Shown here: positions 43,635 through 52,560 of the stretch, one piece after another
Layout of the letters: each line of letters starts with the position of its first letter
How positions within the stretch are numbered: position 1 is the stretch's first letter
From: Sphingopyxis sp. DBS4
GTDB taxonomy: Bacteria > Pseudomonadota > Alphaproteobacteria > Sphingomonadales > Sphingomonadaceae
Reading direction: 5' to 3'
DNA: 64,000 nucleotides
Assembly: GCF_024628865.1 (NCBI RefSeq)
Contig: NZ_CP102384.1
Location: forward strand, 2,491,001 to 2,555,000
Translations under genes and position numbers: made by a program
Notes under the pieces: model-generated
The model's input: only the letters and a program-made list of their open reading frames with translations
Told to the model about the DNA's origin: nothing
Databases searched by the model: none

Positions 43635-44051
43635 TCATTTCTTCCGCAATTCGTCGCGGATTTCGGTGAGGATATCGACCTCAGTCGGCCCCGCGGGCGC
43701 ATCGGGGCCGCGGCGCGTTACCCGGTTTACCATCTTGACCAGCATGAAGATGACCCACGCCAGGATCAGGAAATTGATCACCGCGGTGATGAAGGCGCCA
43801 TAGCCGACCATCGCGACGCCGGCCTTCTTGAGCGCGGCATAGTCGGTCGCGGCGATCCCGTCGGGAACGCTGCCGAGCAGGATGAACTTGCTCGAAAAAT
43901 CGACCCCGCCGAAGATCCAGCCGACCAGCGGCATGATCAGATCCTCGGTCAGCGAGCCGGTGATCGTTGCGAACGCGCCGCCGATGATCACACCGACCGC
44001 CAGGTCCATGACATTGCCCTTGGCAATAAATTCCTTGAATTCCGACAACAT
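43635..44051 (-). CDS. mscL: Large-conductance mechanosensitive channel MscL
   Basis: 138 residues, the normal length. The conserved N-terminal helix and first membrane segment read MLSEFKEFIAKGNVMDLAVG and VIIGGAFATITGSL. The periplasmic loop contains GVDFSSKFILLG, and TM2 is FITAVINFLILAWVIFMLVK. The C-terminal charged helix has EVDILTEIRDELRKK. MscL opens under membrane tension to release solutes on osmotic downshock. It is transcribed alone, divergent from lemA. Confidence 0.97.
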   Translation of the reverse strand: MLSEFKEFIAKGNVMDLAVGVIIGGAFATITGSLTEDLIMPLVGWIFGGVDFSSKFILLGSVPDGIAATDYAALKKAGVAMVGYGAFITAVINFLILAWVIFMLVKMVNRVTRRGPDAPAGPTEVDILTEIRDELRKK

Positions 44052-44169
44052 GTTGCTGCTCCCCGGATGATATATTCCGTGGCGCGAAATTGCCGCGACG
44101 ATTGCGCAAAGGCAAGCACGATCCTATTATGTGTATTGTTGCGGCAAAACGCCGCGCGAGGGAGCATTG

Positions 44170-44772
44170 ATGACCATGACCTATCGTTCCGCCCGCTGGC
44201 TGATCGTTCCGCTTGCCGCCGTCTCGCTGTCCGCGTGCGGCATCAACAGCGTTCCCACCAAGGAAGAGGCCGCAAAGGCCAAGTGGGCGAATGTCGAGGC
44301 CGCCTATCAGCGGCGCGCCGACCTGATCCCCAACCTCGTCGAAACCGCGAAGGGCGCCGCCAAGATCGAGCAGTCGACGCTCGAGGGCGTGATCCAGGCG
44401 CGCGCCTCGGCGACGCAGGTCAAGCTCAGCACCGACGACCTCGAAGACCCGGCGAAGGTCCAGGCGTTCCAGCAGGCGCAAGGCAATGTGTCGAGCGCGC
44501 TCGGCCGCCTGCTCGTCACCGTCGAACAATATCCCGAGCTCAAGAGCCAGGCGCGCTTCGCCGACCTGATGACCCAGCTCGAAGGCACGGAGAACCGGAT
44601 CAACGTCTCGATCCAGGATTACAACAGCGCGGTGCAGGATTATAACACGACGATCCGCACCTTCCCCGACATCATCGGCGCGAAGATCGTCCACGGCGCC
44701 AAGCCGATGACGCCGTACAAGGCGATCACGCCGAACGCGAACGTCGCGCCCAAGGTCGACTTCGGCCAATAA
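44170..44772 (+). CDS. lemA: LemA family lipoprotein
   Basis: 200 residues from the ATG at 44170, with GGAG at 44161. A lipoprotein-like signal ends in VSLSACG. The family core follows: ANVEAAYQRRADLIPNLVET, then helices with QAQGNVSSALGRLLVTVEQY and FADLMTQLEGTENRINVSIQ. The last motif, YNSAVQDYNTTIRTFPDIIG, is typical of LemA. LemA proteins are helical, membrane-attached and of uncertain function. It heads a four-gene operon with three TPM-domain proteins; the next gene begins one base after its stop. Confidence 0.94.
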   Translation: MTMTYRSARWLIVPLAAVSLSACGINSVPTKEEAAKAKWANVEAAYQRRADLIPNLVETAKGAAKIEQSTLEGVIQARASATQVKLSTDDLEDPAKVQAFQQAQGNVSSALGRLLVTVEQYPELKSQARFADLMTQLEGTENRINVSIQDYNSAVQDYNTTIRTFPDIIGAKIVHGAKPMTPYKAITPNANVAPKVDFGQ

Positions 44773-44773
44773 G

Positions 44774-45298
44774 GTGCGCGCCGCTGCCCTTGCCGCTCCG
44801 CTCGCGATCCTGCTGGTCGCGGGCGGCTGCAAGGCGACACCCGAACCGGCCGCCGCAAAGGAAACGGCGGCGTGCGATGGCGTTCCCCAAATGGCGCTCA
44901 CAGGCCACGTGACCGACGCAGCGGATATCCTGAGCGCCGAGGAGGAAGCCCGGCTGTCCGATCGTCTGCGCCGCTACGAAGAGCGGACCAAGCACCAGAT
45001 GGTTGTCGCGACGGCCGCCAGCCTCAACGGCGCCCGCGTCGACAATTTCGGAACGTGCCTCGGCAATCGCTGGAAGATCGGGCGGCAGGATCATGATGAC
45101 GGGATACTCCTCCTCATTGCCCCCAACGAACGGCAGATGCGGATCGCCACGGGCACCGGCATGGAAAAGATACTGACCGACGACAAGGCGCTGGCGATCG
45201 TCCATCGCATGACACCCTATTTTGCCAAATCGGATTACGCGGGCGGCCTGTCGATCGGAATCGACTCCATCGCCGCCCAGACCGGAGACACACCATGA
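44774..45298 (+). CDS. TPM-domain lipoprotein (YgcG-like, soluble form)
   Basis: 174 residues from a GTG at 44774. The signal ends in the lipobox LVAGGC. A single TPM (TLP18.3/Psb32/MOLO-1) domain follows: GHVTDAADILSAEEEARLSD, then DDGILLLIAPNERQMRIATG and a C-terminal YAGGLSIGIDSI. The domain occurs in many membrane-associated proteins; some act on phosphates or proteins, but a reaction is not assignable here. Start and stop are adjacent to or overlapping its neighbours. It looks like a shortened paralogue of the next gene. Confidence 0.88.
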   Translation: MRAAALAAPLAILLVAGGCKATPEPAAAKETAACDGVPQMALTGHVTDAADILSAEEEARLSDRLRRYEERTKHQMVVATAASLNGARVDNFGTCLGNRWKIGRQDHDDGILLLIAPNERQMRIATGTGMEKILTDDKALAIVHRMTPYFAKSDYAGGLSIGIDSIAAQTGDTP

Positions 45299-46119
45299 GA
45301 TCGCTTCTGCTCGGCTGGGCGCTGGGCCTTTCGCTGCTCGCGGCGCCCGCGACCGCACAGACTTTTCCAAAGCTCACCGGCCGTGTCGTCGATCAGGCGG
45401 ATATCATTCCGCCTGCGGAGGAAGCCCATCTCGACACCCAACTCGAACAGCTTGAAAAGACGACCGGTCATCAGTTCGTCGTGGCGACGGTCAAGGATCT
45501 GCAGGGTCATGACGTCGCCGATTATGGTTATCGCCTCGGCCGCGAATGGCAGATCGGCGACAAGGAAAAGGATGACGGTGTCGTCTTCCTGATCGCACCC
45601 AACGAACGGAAAATGCATATCGCGGTCGGCTATGGCCTCGAACCCGTGCTGACCGACGCCTTGTCGGGACGCATCATACGCGACACGATCACCCCGAAAT
45701 TCAGGGACGGCGACTTTCCCGGCGGCATCCAGGCGGGCGTCGATGCGATCGCGCAGCAAATCCAGCTCCCGCCCGAGGAAGCCGCCGCGCGCGTCGCCGC
45801 CGCCGACAAGGCCGAACGCGACCGCGCCGACGACGGCGATTTCGGTGGGCTCTTCTTTATCGGCTTCATCGTCTTTATCTTCTTCGTCCTGCCAATGCTG
45901 TCGGCCTTCCGTGGTCGCGGCAAGCGGCATCGCAAGAACCGCCCTTGGGGCGGCGCGCCGATCATCGTCTGGGGCGACAATGACTGGGGCGGGGGCGGCG
46001 GATCATCGTGGGGCGGCGGCGGTTCCTCATGGGGAGGCGGCGGCGGCTTCGGCGGAGGCGGCGGCTTTTCGGGCGGCGGTGGCAGCTTCGGCGGCGGCGG
46101 CGCCTCGGGCGGCTGGTAA
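45295..46119 (+). CDS. TPM-domain membrane protein with Gly/Ser/Trp-rich tail (YgcG family)
   Basis: 274 residues. Signal peptide (LLGWALGLSLLAAPATAQ), TPM domain (about 25-155, with GRVVDQADIIPPAEEAHLDT and APNERKMHIAVGYGLEPVLT), and one membrane helix (FGGLFFIGFIVFIFFVLPML, about 182-201). A basic patch follows, then about 45 residues made almost only of Gly, Ser, Phe and Trp. This layout is the classic YgcG/LemA-partner protein. Its start overlaps the previous stop (ATGA). Confidence 0.93.
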   Translation: MRSLLLGWALGLSLLAAPATAQTFPKLTGRVVDQADIIPPAEEAHLDTQLEQLEKTTGHQFVVATVKDLQGHDVADYGYRLGREWQIGDKEKDDGVVFLIAPNERKMHIAVGYGLEPVLTDALSGRIIRDTITPKFRDGDFPGGIQAGVDAIAQQIQLPPEEAAARVAAADKAERDRADDGDFGGLFFIGFIVFIFFVLPMLSAFRGRGKRHRKNRPWGGAPIIVWGDNDWGGGGGSSWGGGGSSWGGGGGFGGGGGFSGGGGSFGGGGASGGW

Positions 46120-46131
46120 AGGAGCGAAGCG

Positions 46132-46812
46132 ATGAAAGTCAGCCACGTCAGCGAAGCCGACCACGACCGCGTTACCGCTGCGGTCGCCGCAGCCGAGGAG
46201 GGCACGAGCGGCGAGATCGTCACCGTGATCGCGGCTCAATCGAACGATTATGACGATGTCGCGCTCGTCTGGGCAAGCGTGATCGCGTTCCTCGCCATGT
46301 CGATCGTCGCGCTGTTCCCCGATTTCTATCAGGAGCTTTATTATCGGATTACCGGCGGCTGGGGGCATGAACTGACGCCCAATCAATGGCTTGGGACGGT
46401 CATCGCGATCGGCGTCCTCAAATGGATCGGCGTATGGCTGATTTTGCTGTGGCGTCCGCTGCGCCTGTGGCTGACGCCGCGCGCAATCCTCGCGGCGCGC
46501 GTCCGCGCCCGCGCGATCGATTTGTTCAAGGTCGGCACCGAGGCGAAGACATTGGGCCGCACCGGCATCCTCCTCTACGTCAGCCTCCGCGAGCATCGCG
46601 CCGACATCGTCGCCGACGAAGCGATCGCCGCCAAGGTCGCGCCCGAAGTCTGGGGCGACGCGATGACCGCGCTGATCGACCTCGTCCGCAAGGGCCAGCC
46701 CGGCGAGGGCATGGCCGAAGCGGTGCGCCAGATGGGAGTGGTCCTCGCCGCGCATTTCCCGCGCGGGAGCGAGAATCCCAACGAATTGCCCGATCGCCTG
46801 ATCGAGCTTTAA
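46132..46812 (+). CDS. TPM-domain inner-membrane protein (third paralogue)
   Basis: 226 residues without a signal peptide. The TPM-like strand VAAAEEGTSGEIVTVIAAQS (about 20-39) is followed by two membrane segments (about 42-62 and 88-106), then a second TPM portion with TGILLYVSLREHRADIVADE and GEGMAEAVRQMGVVLAAHFP. The membrane hairpin appears to interrupt the TPM domain, as in the family annotated as putative TPM phosphatases. It starts 12 bases after the previous stop and completes the lemA operon. Confidence 0.87.
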   Translation: MKVSHVSEADHDRVTAAVAAAEEGTSGEIVTVIAAQSNDYDDVALVWASVIAFLAMSIVALFPDFYQELYYRITGGWGHELTPNQWLGTVIAIGVLKWIGVWLILLWRPLRLWLTPRAILAARVRARAIDLFKVGTEAKTLGRTGILLYVSLREHRADIVADEAIAAKVAPEVWGDAMTALIDLVRKGQPGEGMAEAVRQMGVVLAAHFPRGSENPNELPDRLIEL

Positions 46813-46815
46813 CAC

Positions 46816-46877
46816 CGCGCCACGCGCAATAAATCGCGCCACGCGCAATAAATAGGGACTGTCCCTATTTATTGCGC
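46816..46877. repeat. Tandem 19-mer running into a perfect 35-bp palindrome
   Basis: CGCGCCACGCGCAATAAAT is repeated at 46816-46834 and 46835-46853. The second copy flows into a perfect palindrome at 46843-46877 with 17-base arms (GCGCAATAAATAGGGAC and its complement) and a one-base centre. It lies four bases after the lemA-operon stop and 14 bases before the Nudix start. The AAATAGGGAC/GTCCCTATTT core recalls palindromes mobilised by REP-associated tyrosine transposases; that is from memory, not a search. Confidence 0.8.
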
Positions 46878-46891
46878 CCTGTCCCGAAAGG

Positions 46892-47443
46892 ATGAACATG
46901 CCCATCCCCTCCCCCGACACGCCCATCGAAACCCGCTGGGAGGGCCGCTTCATCACCGTCAAACAGCAGGGAACGTGGGAATATGTCTCGCGCTCGCGCG
47001 GCATCCACGCCGCGGTGATCCTCGCGATCGACGAAGCATCCGACGGGCGTCACGTCCTTCTGGTCGAGCAATATCGGGTGCCGCTGAAGGTCCGCTGCCT
47101 CGAACTGCCCGCCGGTCTCGTCGGCGACGACACCGCGGGCGAGGCTTCGGAGATCGCGGCGCGGCGCGAACTGGAGGAAGAGACCGGCTATCGCGCCGCC
47201 GACTGGCGCACCGTCGGCGAATTCTACAGCTCGCCCGGCATGGTGAGCGAAAGCTTCACGCTGCTCGTCGCGAAAGAACTGACCAGGGTCGGCGACGGCG
47301 GCGGGGTCGATGGCGAGGATATCACCGTCCATCGCGTCCCGCTGAACGGCATCGAGGATTTCATCGCGGCGAAACGCGCCGAAGGTTGCGGGATCGACGT
47401 GCGCGTGGCAATGTTACTGGCAGGTGGGTTGCTCGCAGAATAG
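46892..47443 (+). CDS. Nudix hydrolase, ADP-ribose pyrophosphatase type
   Basis: 183 residues. The complete Nudix box is visible: GDDTAGEASEIAARRELEEE followed by TGY (about residues 73-95), fitting G-x5-E-x7-REU-x-EE-x-GU. The upstream LLVEQYRVPLKVRCLELPAG strand is typical of ADP-ribose/nucleotide-sugar pyrophosphatases. Such enzymes split ADP-ribose to AMP and ribose 5-phosphate. GAAAGG is four bases upstream of the ATG. It stands alone between repeats. Confidence 0.9.
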   Translation: MNMPIPSPDTPIETRWEGRFITVKQQGTWEYVSRSRGIHAAVILAIDEASDGRHVLLVEQYRVPLKVRCLELPAGLVGDDTAGEASEIAARRELEEETGYRAADWRTVGEFYSSPGMVSESFTLLVAKELTRVGDGGGVDGEDITVHRVPLNGIEDFIAAKRAEGCGIDVRVAMLLAGGLLAE

Positions 47444-47484
47444 CCGCTACCAACCGATAGGCGATATTCAGCGTCTCATAGCAT

Positions 47485-47563
47485 CGTCATTCCCGCGAAA
47501 GCGGGAACCCAGAGCGTGCGTCGGCTGACCTCACTCTGGGTTCCCGCTTTCGCGGGAATGACG
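47485..47563. repeat. 79-bp palindromic element (CGTCATTCCCGCGAAAGCGGG family)
   Basis: The arms CGTCATTCCCGCGAAAGCGG and its reverse complement flank an asymmetric loop (AACCCAGAGCGTGCGTCGGC...). Near-identical copies with the same loop are at 63148-63226 and, in reverse orientation, at 58851-58929. It lies between the convergent Nudix and rhomboid genes. Confidence 0.87.
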
Positions 47564-47616
47564 AAGATGGGGATACGCTCCCGAACCCAGAGCCGTGCTC
47601 CGCTTCGGACCAGCCT

Positions 47617-48252
47617 CTACCGCCCCCCGAACCGCCAGCGCAGCAGCGGCCGTGCCAGCAGCAGCCCCGCCAGAAATCCGCCGACATGGGCCCAGATCGC
47701 GACCGCGCCGAACCCGCCGCCGCCCGCGAAGCCGAGCGCGAGTTGCAGTCCGATCCACGCCGCGGCGAGCCAGAGCGCGCGCACCCAATGCGCCGGGATC
47801 GGCCCGATCGCCGAGGTCTGCGTGCGGCTGAAGATCAGCGCGAACACCGCGAGCAGCGCCGAAATCGCCCCGCTCGCCCCGATCATCGGGATGGCCGAAC
47901 CTGGATCGGCAAGGAACTGCGCGAGCGCGCCGGCATAGGCGCCTGCGAGCAGCAGCACCGCCATTGCCCTCGCGCCTAGCGGTGCCTCGAGCTGGCGGCC
48001 GATGAACAGCAGCATCACCATGTTGAAGATCAGGTGCAGCCAGCCGCCGTGCAGAAAGGCCGAACTGAGCGGCGTCAGGAAAAAGGGCAGCATCGTCCCC
48101 GGCGGCGCGATGACCTCGGTCCCGAACCGCGCGGGAATGAAGCCCGCGCGCATGATCGCCTCGCCCTGAAAGCCGGTGATCTGGAGCAGGACGAAAAGGA
48201 CCACGCAGACGAGTGCAAAGCCCGTGACCAGCGGCGCGTCCTGCGGCTTCAT
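47617..48252 (-). CDS. Rhomboid-family intramembrane serine protease
   Basis: 211 residues with six membrane segments. Family motifs: LHGGWLHLIFNMVMLLFIGR (about residues 70-89, holding the conserved His/Asn region), the catalytic GASGAISALLAVF (Ser in GxSG, about 125), and the helix-6 His in WAHVGGFLAGLLLA (about 188). It cleaves membrane proteins within the bilayer. It lies 16 bases downstream of greA on the same strand and probably shares its transcript. Substrates are unknown. Confidence 0.92.
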   Translation of the reverse strand: MKPQDAPLVTGFALVCVVLFVLLQITGFQGEAIMRAGFIPARFGTEVIAPPGTMLPFFLTPLSSAFLHGGWLHLIFNMVMLLFIGRQLEAPLGARAMAVLLLAGAYAGALAQFLADPGSAIPMIGASGAISALLAVFALIFSRTQTSAIGPIPAHWVRALWLAAAWIGLQLALGFAGGGGFGAVAIWAHVGGFLAGLLLARPLLRWRFGGR

Positions 48253-48268
48253 CGTCCGCGCTCCGAAA

Positions 48269-48745
48269 TCAGACGAATTCGATCTTGGTGACCAGATAAT
48301 ATTTGTCGCCCGCGGGCACCGTCACCTCGATCTCGTCGTCGACCTTGCGGCCGATCAGCGCGCGGCCGAGCGGCGAATTATAGCTGATCTTGCCGTCCTT
48401 GGCGTCCGCCTCGGCCTGACCGACGATCTGGTAGCGAACCGGCTTGTCGTCCTCGTCGGCGAGCGTGACGGTCGCGCCGAACACGATGCGGTCGCCCGAC
48501 AGCGTCGTCGGGTCGATGATCTGGGCGCGCGATAGCCGGTCCTCGAGGTCGCCGATCGACGCTTCGACCTGGCCCTGACGCTCTTTCGCGGCGTGATATT
48601 CGGCATTTTCCGATAGGTCGCCATGCGCGCGCGCTTCCTCGATCGCATCGACGATGAGGGGGCGTTCGGCTTTCAGAGCCGCGAGCTGCGTGCTCAGCTT
48701 CTCATAGCCTTCTGCCAGCATCGGCACCTTTTCAACGCTTGCCAT
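48269..48745 (-). CDS. greA: Transcription elongation factor GreA
   Basis: 158 residues from the ATG at 48745, the exact usual size; an in-frame ATG at 48766 adds seven residues. The coiled-coil N-terminal domain carries the acidic tip region [20 protein letters not shown] (about 34-53), whose residues reach the RNA polymerase active site. The C-terminal FKBP-like domain has [20 protein letters not shown]. GreA stimulates cleavage of backtracked RNA. It follows carB by about 100 bases. Confidence 0.97.
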   Translation of the reverse strand: MASVEKVPMLAEGYEKLSTQLAALKAERPLIVDAIEEARAHGDLSENAEYHAAKERQGQVEASIGDLEDRLSRAQIIDPTTLSGDRIVFGATVTLADEDDKPVRYQIVGQAEADAKDGKISYNSPLGRALIGRKVDDEIEVTVPAGDKYYLVTKIEFV

Positions 48746-48841
48746 TATCCTGTTGTCCTTCGTCAAAAATTCCGCCTCGGCGGGTGAGCGCCGGGCGGCT
48801 GAGCCGCTGTTTCCGTAATGTCGGGGAGGTGGAGCGGTTCT

Positions 48842-51800
48842 TCAATAATAGTCTTGTAGCGGCTTCACTTCAAGAGAGTGCGCGCGCAGCGCGCCGATCG
48901 CATGGGTCGCGGCATCGCTTCCCGCCGCGGTCGTATAATAAGCGACGTCGGCCGCCAGCGCCGAGGCACGGATCGATTGCGAGTCCTGCAGCGACTGCCA
49001 CCCTTCGGTGGTGTTGAAGATGAGTTGGACGTCGCCGTCCTTGATCCGGTCGACGATGTGCGGGCGCCCCTCGGCAACCTTGTTGACGCGCTCGACCGCT
49101 ATCCCCTGTTCGGCGAGATAGGTCGCGGTTCCACCGGTCGCGATCACCTGCCAGCCCCAGCCGACGAGGCGGCGGACGGCATCGAGGATACGCGGCTTGT
49201 CGCTGTCCTTGACCGACACGAACAGCCGGCCGCTGGTCGGCAGCCGGTCGCCCGCGCCGAGCTGCGCCTTGGCGAAAGCCAGGTTGAAATTGCTGTCGAT
49301 TCCCATGACTTCGCCGGTGGACTTCATTTCGGGTGACAGCACCGGATCGGTGCCGGGGAAGCGCGCGAAGGGGAAGACCGCTTCCTTCACCGCGACATGC
49401 GCGATGTCGCGGTTGATCGTCGGCAGGTCGGCGAGCTTCTCGCCCGCCATCACCCGCGCCGCGATCTTAGCGATCGGCGAACCGACCGCTTTCGCCACAA
49501 AGGGCACGGTGCGGCTGGCGCGCGGATTGACCTCGATCAGATAGACTTCGTCATCCTTGACCGCGAACTGGATGTTCATCAGGCCGCGGACTTCGAGCGC
49601 GCGCGCGAGCGCATCGGCCTGGCGCTCGATCTCGGCGACGATGGCGGGCGACAGGCTGTAGGGCGGGATCGAGCAAGCGCTGTCGCCCGAATGGACGCCC
49701 GCCTCCTCGATATGCTGAAGCACGCCTGCGACAACGACGCCAGAAGGTCCGGGGGTCCCGTCGCACAGCGCGTCGACATCGACCTCGATCGCGTCGCGCA
49801 GATAGCGGTCGATCAGCACCGGCGAATCGCCCGACACCTGCACCGCGGTCTCGATATAATGTTCGAGTTGCGCCTGATCGTCGACGATTTCCATCGCGCG
49901 GCCGCCAAGCACATAGGAGGGGCGCGTCAACACCGGATAGCCGATGCGCGCCGCGACCGCGACGGCTTCCTCGCGGCTGCGAGCGATGCCGTTCTCGGGC
50001 TGCTTGAGGCCGAGCTTATTGACCAGCGCCGCGAAACGCTCGCGGTCTTCCGCAAGGTCGATCGCATCGGGCGAGGTGCCGAGGATCGGGATGCCCGCCT
50101 CCTCCAGCGCCTGCGCGAGCTTGAGCGGCGTCTGCCCGCCGAACTGGACGATCACCCCGACGAGCTCACCCTTCGACATTTCGACGTGGAGGATTTCGAG
50201 CACATCCTCGGCGGTCAGCGGCTCGAAATAGAGGCGGTCCGACGTGTCGTAATCGGTCGACACCGTCTCCGGGTTACAGTTGACCATGATCGTTTCATAG
50301 CCCGCCTCTTCGAGCGCGAAGCAGGCGTGGCAACAGCAATAGTCGAACTCGATCCCCTGCCCGATCCGGTTCGGCCCGCCGCCGAGAATGACGACCTTCT
50401 TGCGGTCGCTCGGGTTCGCCTCATTCTCGGGCTCGCCAAAGGTCGGCGCTTCGTAAGTCGAATAGAGATAGGGCGTCTTGGCGGCGAACTCCGCCGCGCA
50501 GGTGTCGATCGTCTTGAACACCGGCCGCACGCCGAGCTTGTGGCGCAGCGCACGCACCTCGGCTTCGGTCACACCGCCGGTCATCGCCTTGACCGCTTCG
50601 TGGATCAGTCCGCTGCCGCGCGCGGTCGCGTGGCTCGCGCCCGGCTGCAAATTCGCCGATTGCAGCGCCAGATAGGCGAGCCGCTTGTCGGAGAAACCCA
50701 TCGCCTTCAATCGCCGCAGCCCCTCGGCATCGCGCGGCAGGCCATTGCGGCAGACATCCTCCTCGGCCGCGACGATCTCGGCAATGCGTTCGAGGAACCA
50801 CATGTCGTAGCCCGCGACGCGGCTGATCTCGGCGAGCGGCAGCCCCTCGCGGATCGCCTGCGCGGTGTTGAGCAGCCGGTCGGGGCTGCGCTGCGCCAGC
50901 TCGCTGCGAAGCTGGTCATGGCTCGCGCCCTTCAGCCGCTCGACGAAATTGAAGCCCGAAAGCCCAGTTTCCAGCCCGCGCAGCGCCTTCTGCAACGATT
51001 CATGGATCGTGCGGCCGATCGCCATCACCTCGCCGACCGACTTCATCGCGGTCGACAGCGTCGCCTCGGCGCCCTTGAACTTCTCGAAGGCAAAGCGCGG
51101 GATCTTGGTGACGACATAGTCGATCGTCGGCTCGAACGACGCCGGGGTGACCCCGGTGATGTCGTTCATGATCTCGTCGAGCGTATAGCCGACCGCGAGC
51201 TTCGCCGCGACCTTGGCGATCGGGAAGCCCGTCGCCTTCGACGCGAGCGCCGACGAGCGCGACACGCGCGGGTTCATCTCGATCACGATCAGGCGGCCGT
51301 CCTTCGGATTGACCGCGAACTGCACGTTGGAACCGCCTGTTTCGACCCCGATCTCGCGCAGCACCGCGATGCTCGCGTTGCGCATGATCTGATATTCCTT
51401 GTCGGTCAGCGTCAGCGCGGGGGCGACGGTGATGCTGTCGCCGGTATGGACGCCCATCGGATCGACATTCTCGATCGAGCAGATGATGATACAATTGTCC
51501 TTGCGGTCGCGCACCACCTCCATCTCGAACTCCTTCCAGCCGAGGAGCGATTCCTCGATCAGGACTTCGGTGGTGGGCGAGGCGATCAGGCCGCCGCGGA
51601 CGATATGCTCGAACTCTTCGCGGTTATAGGCGATGCCGCCGCCGGTGCCGCCCAAGGTGAAGGACGGACGGATGATCGACGGCAGCCCGGTCCGTTCGAG
51701 CACCGCAAACGCCTCGTCGAGCGTGTGCGCGACGCCGCTGCGCGCGCTCTCCAGCCCGATCTTGTCCATCGCGTCGCGGAATTTCTGCCGGTCCTCGGCC

Positions 51801-52174
51801 TTGTCGATCGCCTCGGCATCGGCGCCGATCATCTCGACGCCGTACTTCGTCAGCGTGCCGTCGTTGAACAGCGCGAGCGCGGTGTTGAGCGCGGTCTGCC
51901 CGCCCATCGTCGGCAGCACCGCGTCGGGCCGCTCTTTTTCGATGATCTTGGCGACGATCTCGGGCGTGATCGGCTCCACGTACGTGGCGTCGGCGAGGTC
52001 GGGATCGGTCATGATCGTCGCCGGGTTGGAGTTGACGAGGACGATGCGATAGCCCTCCTCCTTCAACGCCTTGATCGCCTGCGTCCCCGAATAGTCGAAC
52101 TCGCACGCCTGACCGATAACGATCGGGCCGGCGCCGATGACGAGGATGGATTTAATGTCGGTTCTTTTGGGCAT
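48842..52174 (-). CDS. carB: Carbamoyl-phosphate synthase large subunit
   Basis: 1110 residues from the ATG at 52174. The two ATP-grasp halves are present: [20 protein letters not shown] near the start and [20 protein letters not shown] about residue 570. ATP-grasp signatures include [19 protein letters not shown] and [20 protein letters not shown]. The C-terminal allosteric MGS-like domain (about 950-1090) has [13 protein letters not shown]. With CarA it makes carbamoyl phosphate for pyrimidines and arginine. Its ATG overlaps the stop of a small unknown gene that separates it from carA. Confidence 0.98.
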   Translation of the reverse strand: MPKRTDIKSILVIGAGPIVIGQACEFDYSGTQAIKALKEEGYRIVLVNSNPATIMTDPDLADATYVEPITPEIVAKIIEKERPDAVLPTMGGQTALNTALALFNDGTLTKYGVEMIGADAEAIDKAEDRQKFRDAMDKIGLESARSGVAHTLDEAFAVLERTGLPSIIRPSFTLGGTGGGIAYNREEFEHIVRGGLIASPTTEVLIEESLLGWKEFEMEVVRDRKDNCIIICSIENVDPMGVHTGDSITVAPALTLTDKEYQIMRNASIAVLREIGVETGGSNVQFAVNPKDGRLIVIEMNPRVSRSSALASKATGFPIAKVAAKLAVGYTLDEIMNDITGVTPASFEPTIDYVVTKIPRFAFEKFKGAEATLSTAMKSVGEVMAIGRTIHESLQKALRGLETGLSGFNFVERLKGASHDQLRSELAQRSPDRLLNTAQAIREGLPLAEISRVAGYDMWFLERIAEIVAAEEDVCRNGLPRDAEGLRRLKAMGFSDKRLAYLALQSANLQPGASHATARGSGLIHEAVKAMTGGVTEAEVRALRHKLGVRPVFKTIDTCAAEFAAKTPYLYSTYEAPTFGEPENEANPSDRKKVVILGGGPNRIGQGIEFDYCCCHACFALEEAGYETIMVNCNPETVSTDYDTSDRLYFEPLTAEDVLEILHVEMSKGELVGVIVQFGGQTPLKLAQALEEAGIPILGTSPDAIDLAEDRERFAALVNKLGLKQPENGIARSREEAVAVAARIGYPVLTRPSYVLGGRAMEIVDDQAQLEHYIETAVQVSGDSPVLIDRYLRDAIEVDVDALCDGTPGPSGVVVAGVLQHIEEAGVHSGDSACSIPPYSLSPAIVAEIERQADALARALEVRGLMNIQFAVKDDEVYLIEVNPRASRTVPFVAKAVGSPIAKIAARVMAGEKLADLPTINRDIAHVAVKEAVFPFARFPGTDPVLSPEMKSTGEVMGIDSNFNLAFAKAQLGAGDRLPTSGRLFVSVKDSDKPRILDAVRRLVGWGWQVIATGGTATYLAEQGIAVERVNKVAEGRPHIVDRIKDGDVQLIFNTTEGWQSLQDSQSIRASALAADVAYYTTAAGSDAATHAIGALRAHSLEVKPLQDYY

Positions 52175-52560
52175 TATTTCTTCTCTGTCTGCGCAGCTTT
52201 GCCAGCCATCGACCATTCGAATTCATTGGTGAACCGTACGGTCACTTGCCATTCCTTGGCGATATCAAGCAGGCAATTTATTGCATTGGGAGAATTCCTA
52301 CCGATTGGCACAAATAGCTCTCCGTAACCATCTGGAATCGGGGCATTATAGGTGAATTGACCTATTTTGCATTGATAAGCAGATCGCGGAAGCAAGTCCT
52401 CAGCCTCGGCCTTGCGCTTCTCATACAATTCGTCCGAAAAATTGTCCCAAACCACCAAAGCCGGCTCTCTTTTCGGTTGCGACAGGACATCAACCAAAAG
52501 CCAGCTGGCCGAGGCAGCAAATGCTCCCGTTGCAATCCATATCAGTGCGTCGCGCTTCAA
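52174..52560 (-). CDS. Unknown small membrane-anchored protein between carA and carB
   Basis: 128 residues from a TTG at 52560 that overlaps the carA stop (TTGA); its own TAA shares one base with the carB ATG (TAATG). One N-terminal membrane helix ([20 protein letters not shown], about 5-24) is followed by a soluble part with a charged helix ([15 protein letters not shown]). A compact C-terminal domain follows ([20 protein letters not shown] and [13 protein letters not shown]), with two cysteines. Base composition is lower in GC than both car genes. I do not recognise a family. Tight coupling on both sides argues that it is translated. Confidence 0.78.
   Translation of the reverse strand: MKRDALIWIATGAFAASASWLLVDVLSQPKREPALVVWDNFSDELYEKRKAEAEDLLPRSAYQCKIGQFTYNAPIPDGYGELFVPIGRNSPNAINCLLDIAKEWQVTVRFTNEFEWSMAGKAAQTEKK

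Noticed and set aside
43563..44645. Plus-strand frame across mscL and lemA
   Set aside because: It is antisense to mscL and out of frame with lemA, both of which are clearly recognised.
49397..52327. Plus-strand frame of 976 codons opposite carB
   Set aside because: It shows shadow composition and carB is intact on the other strand.
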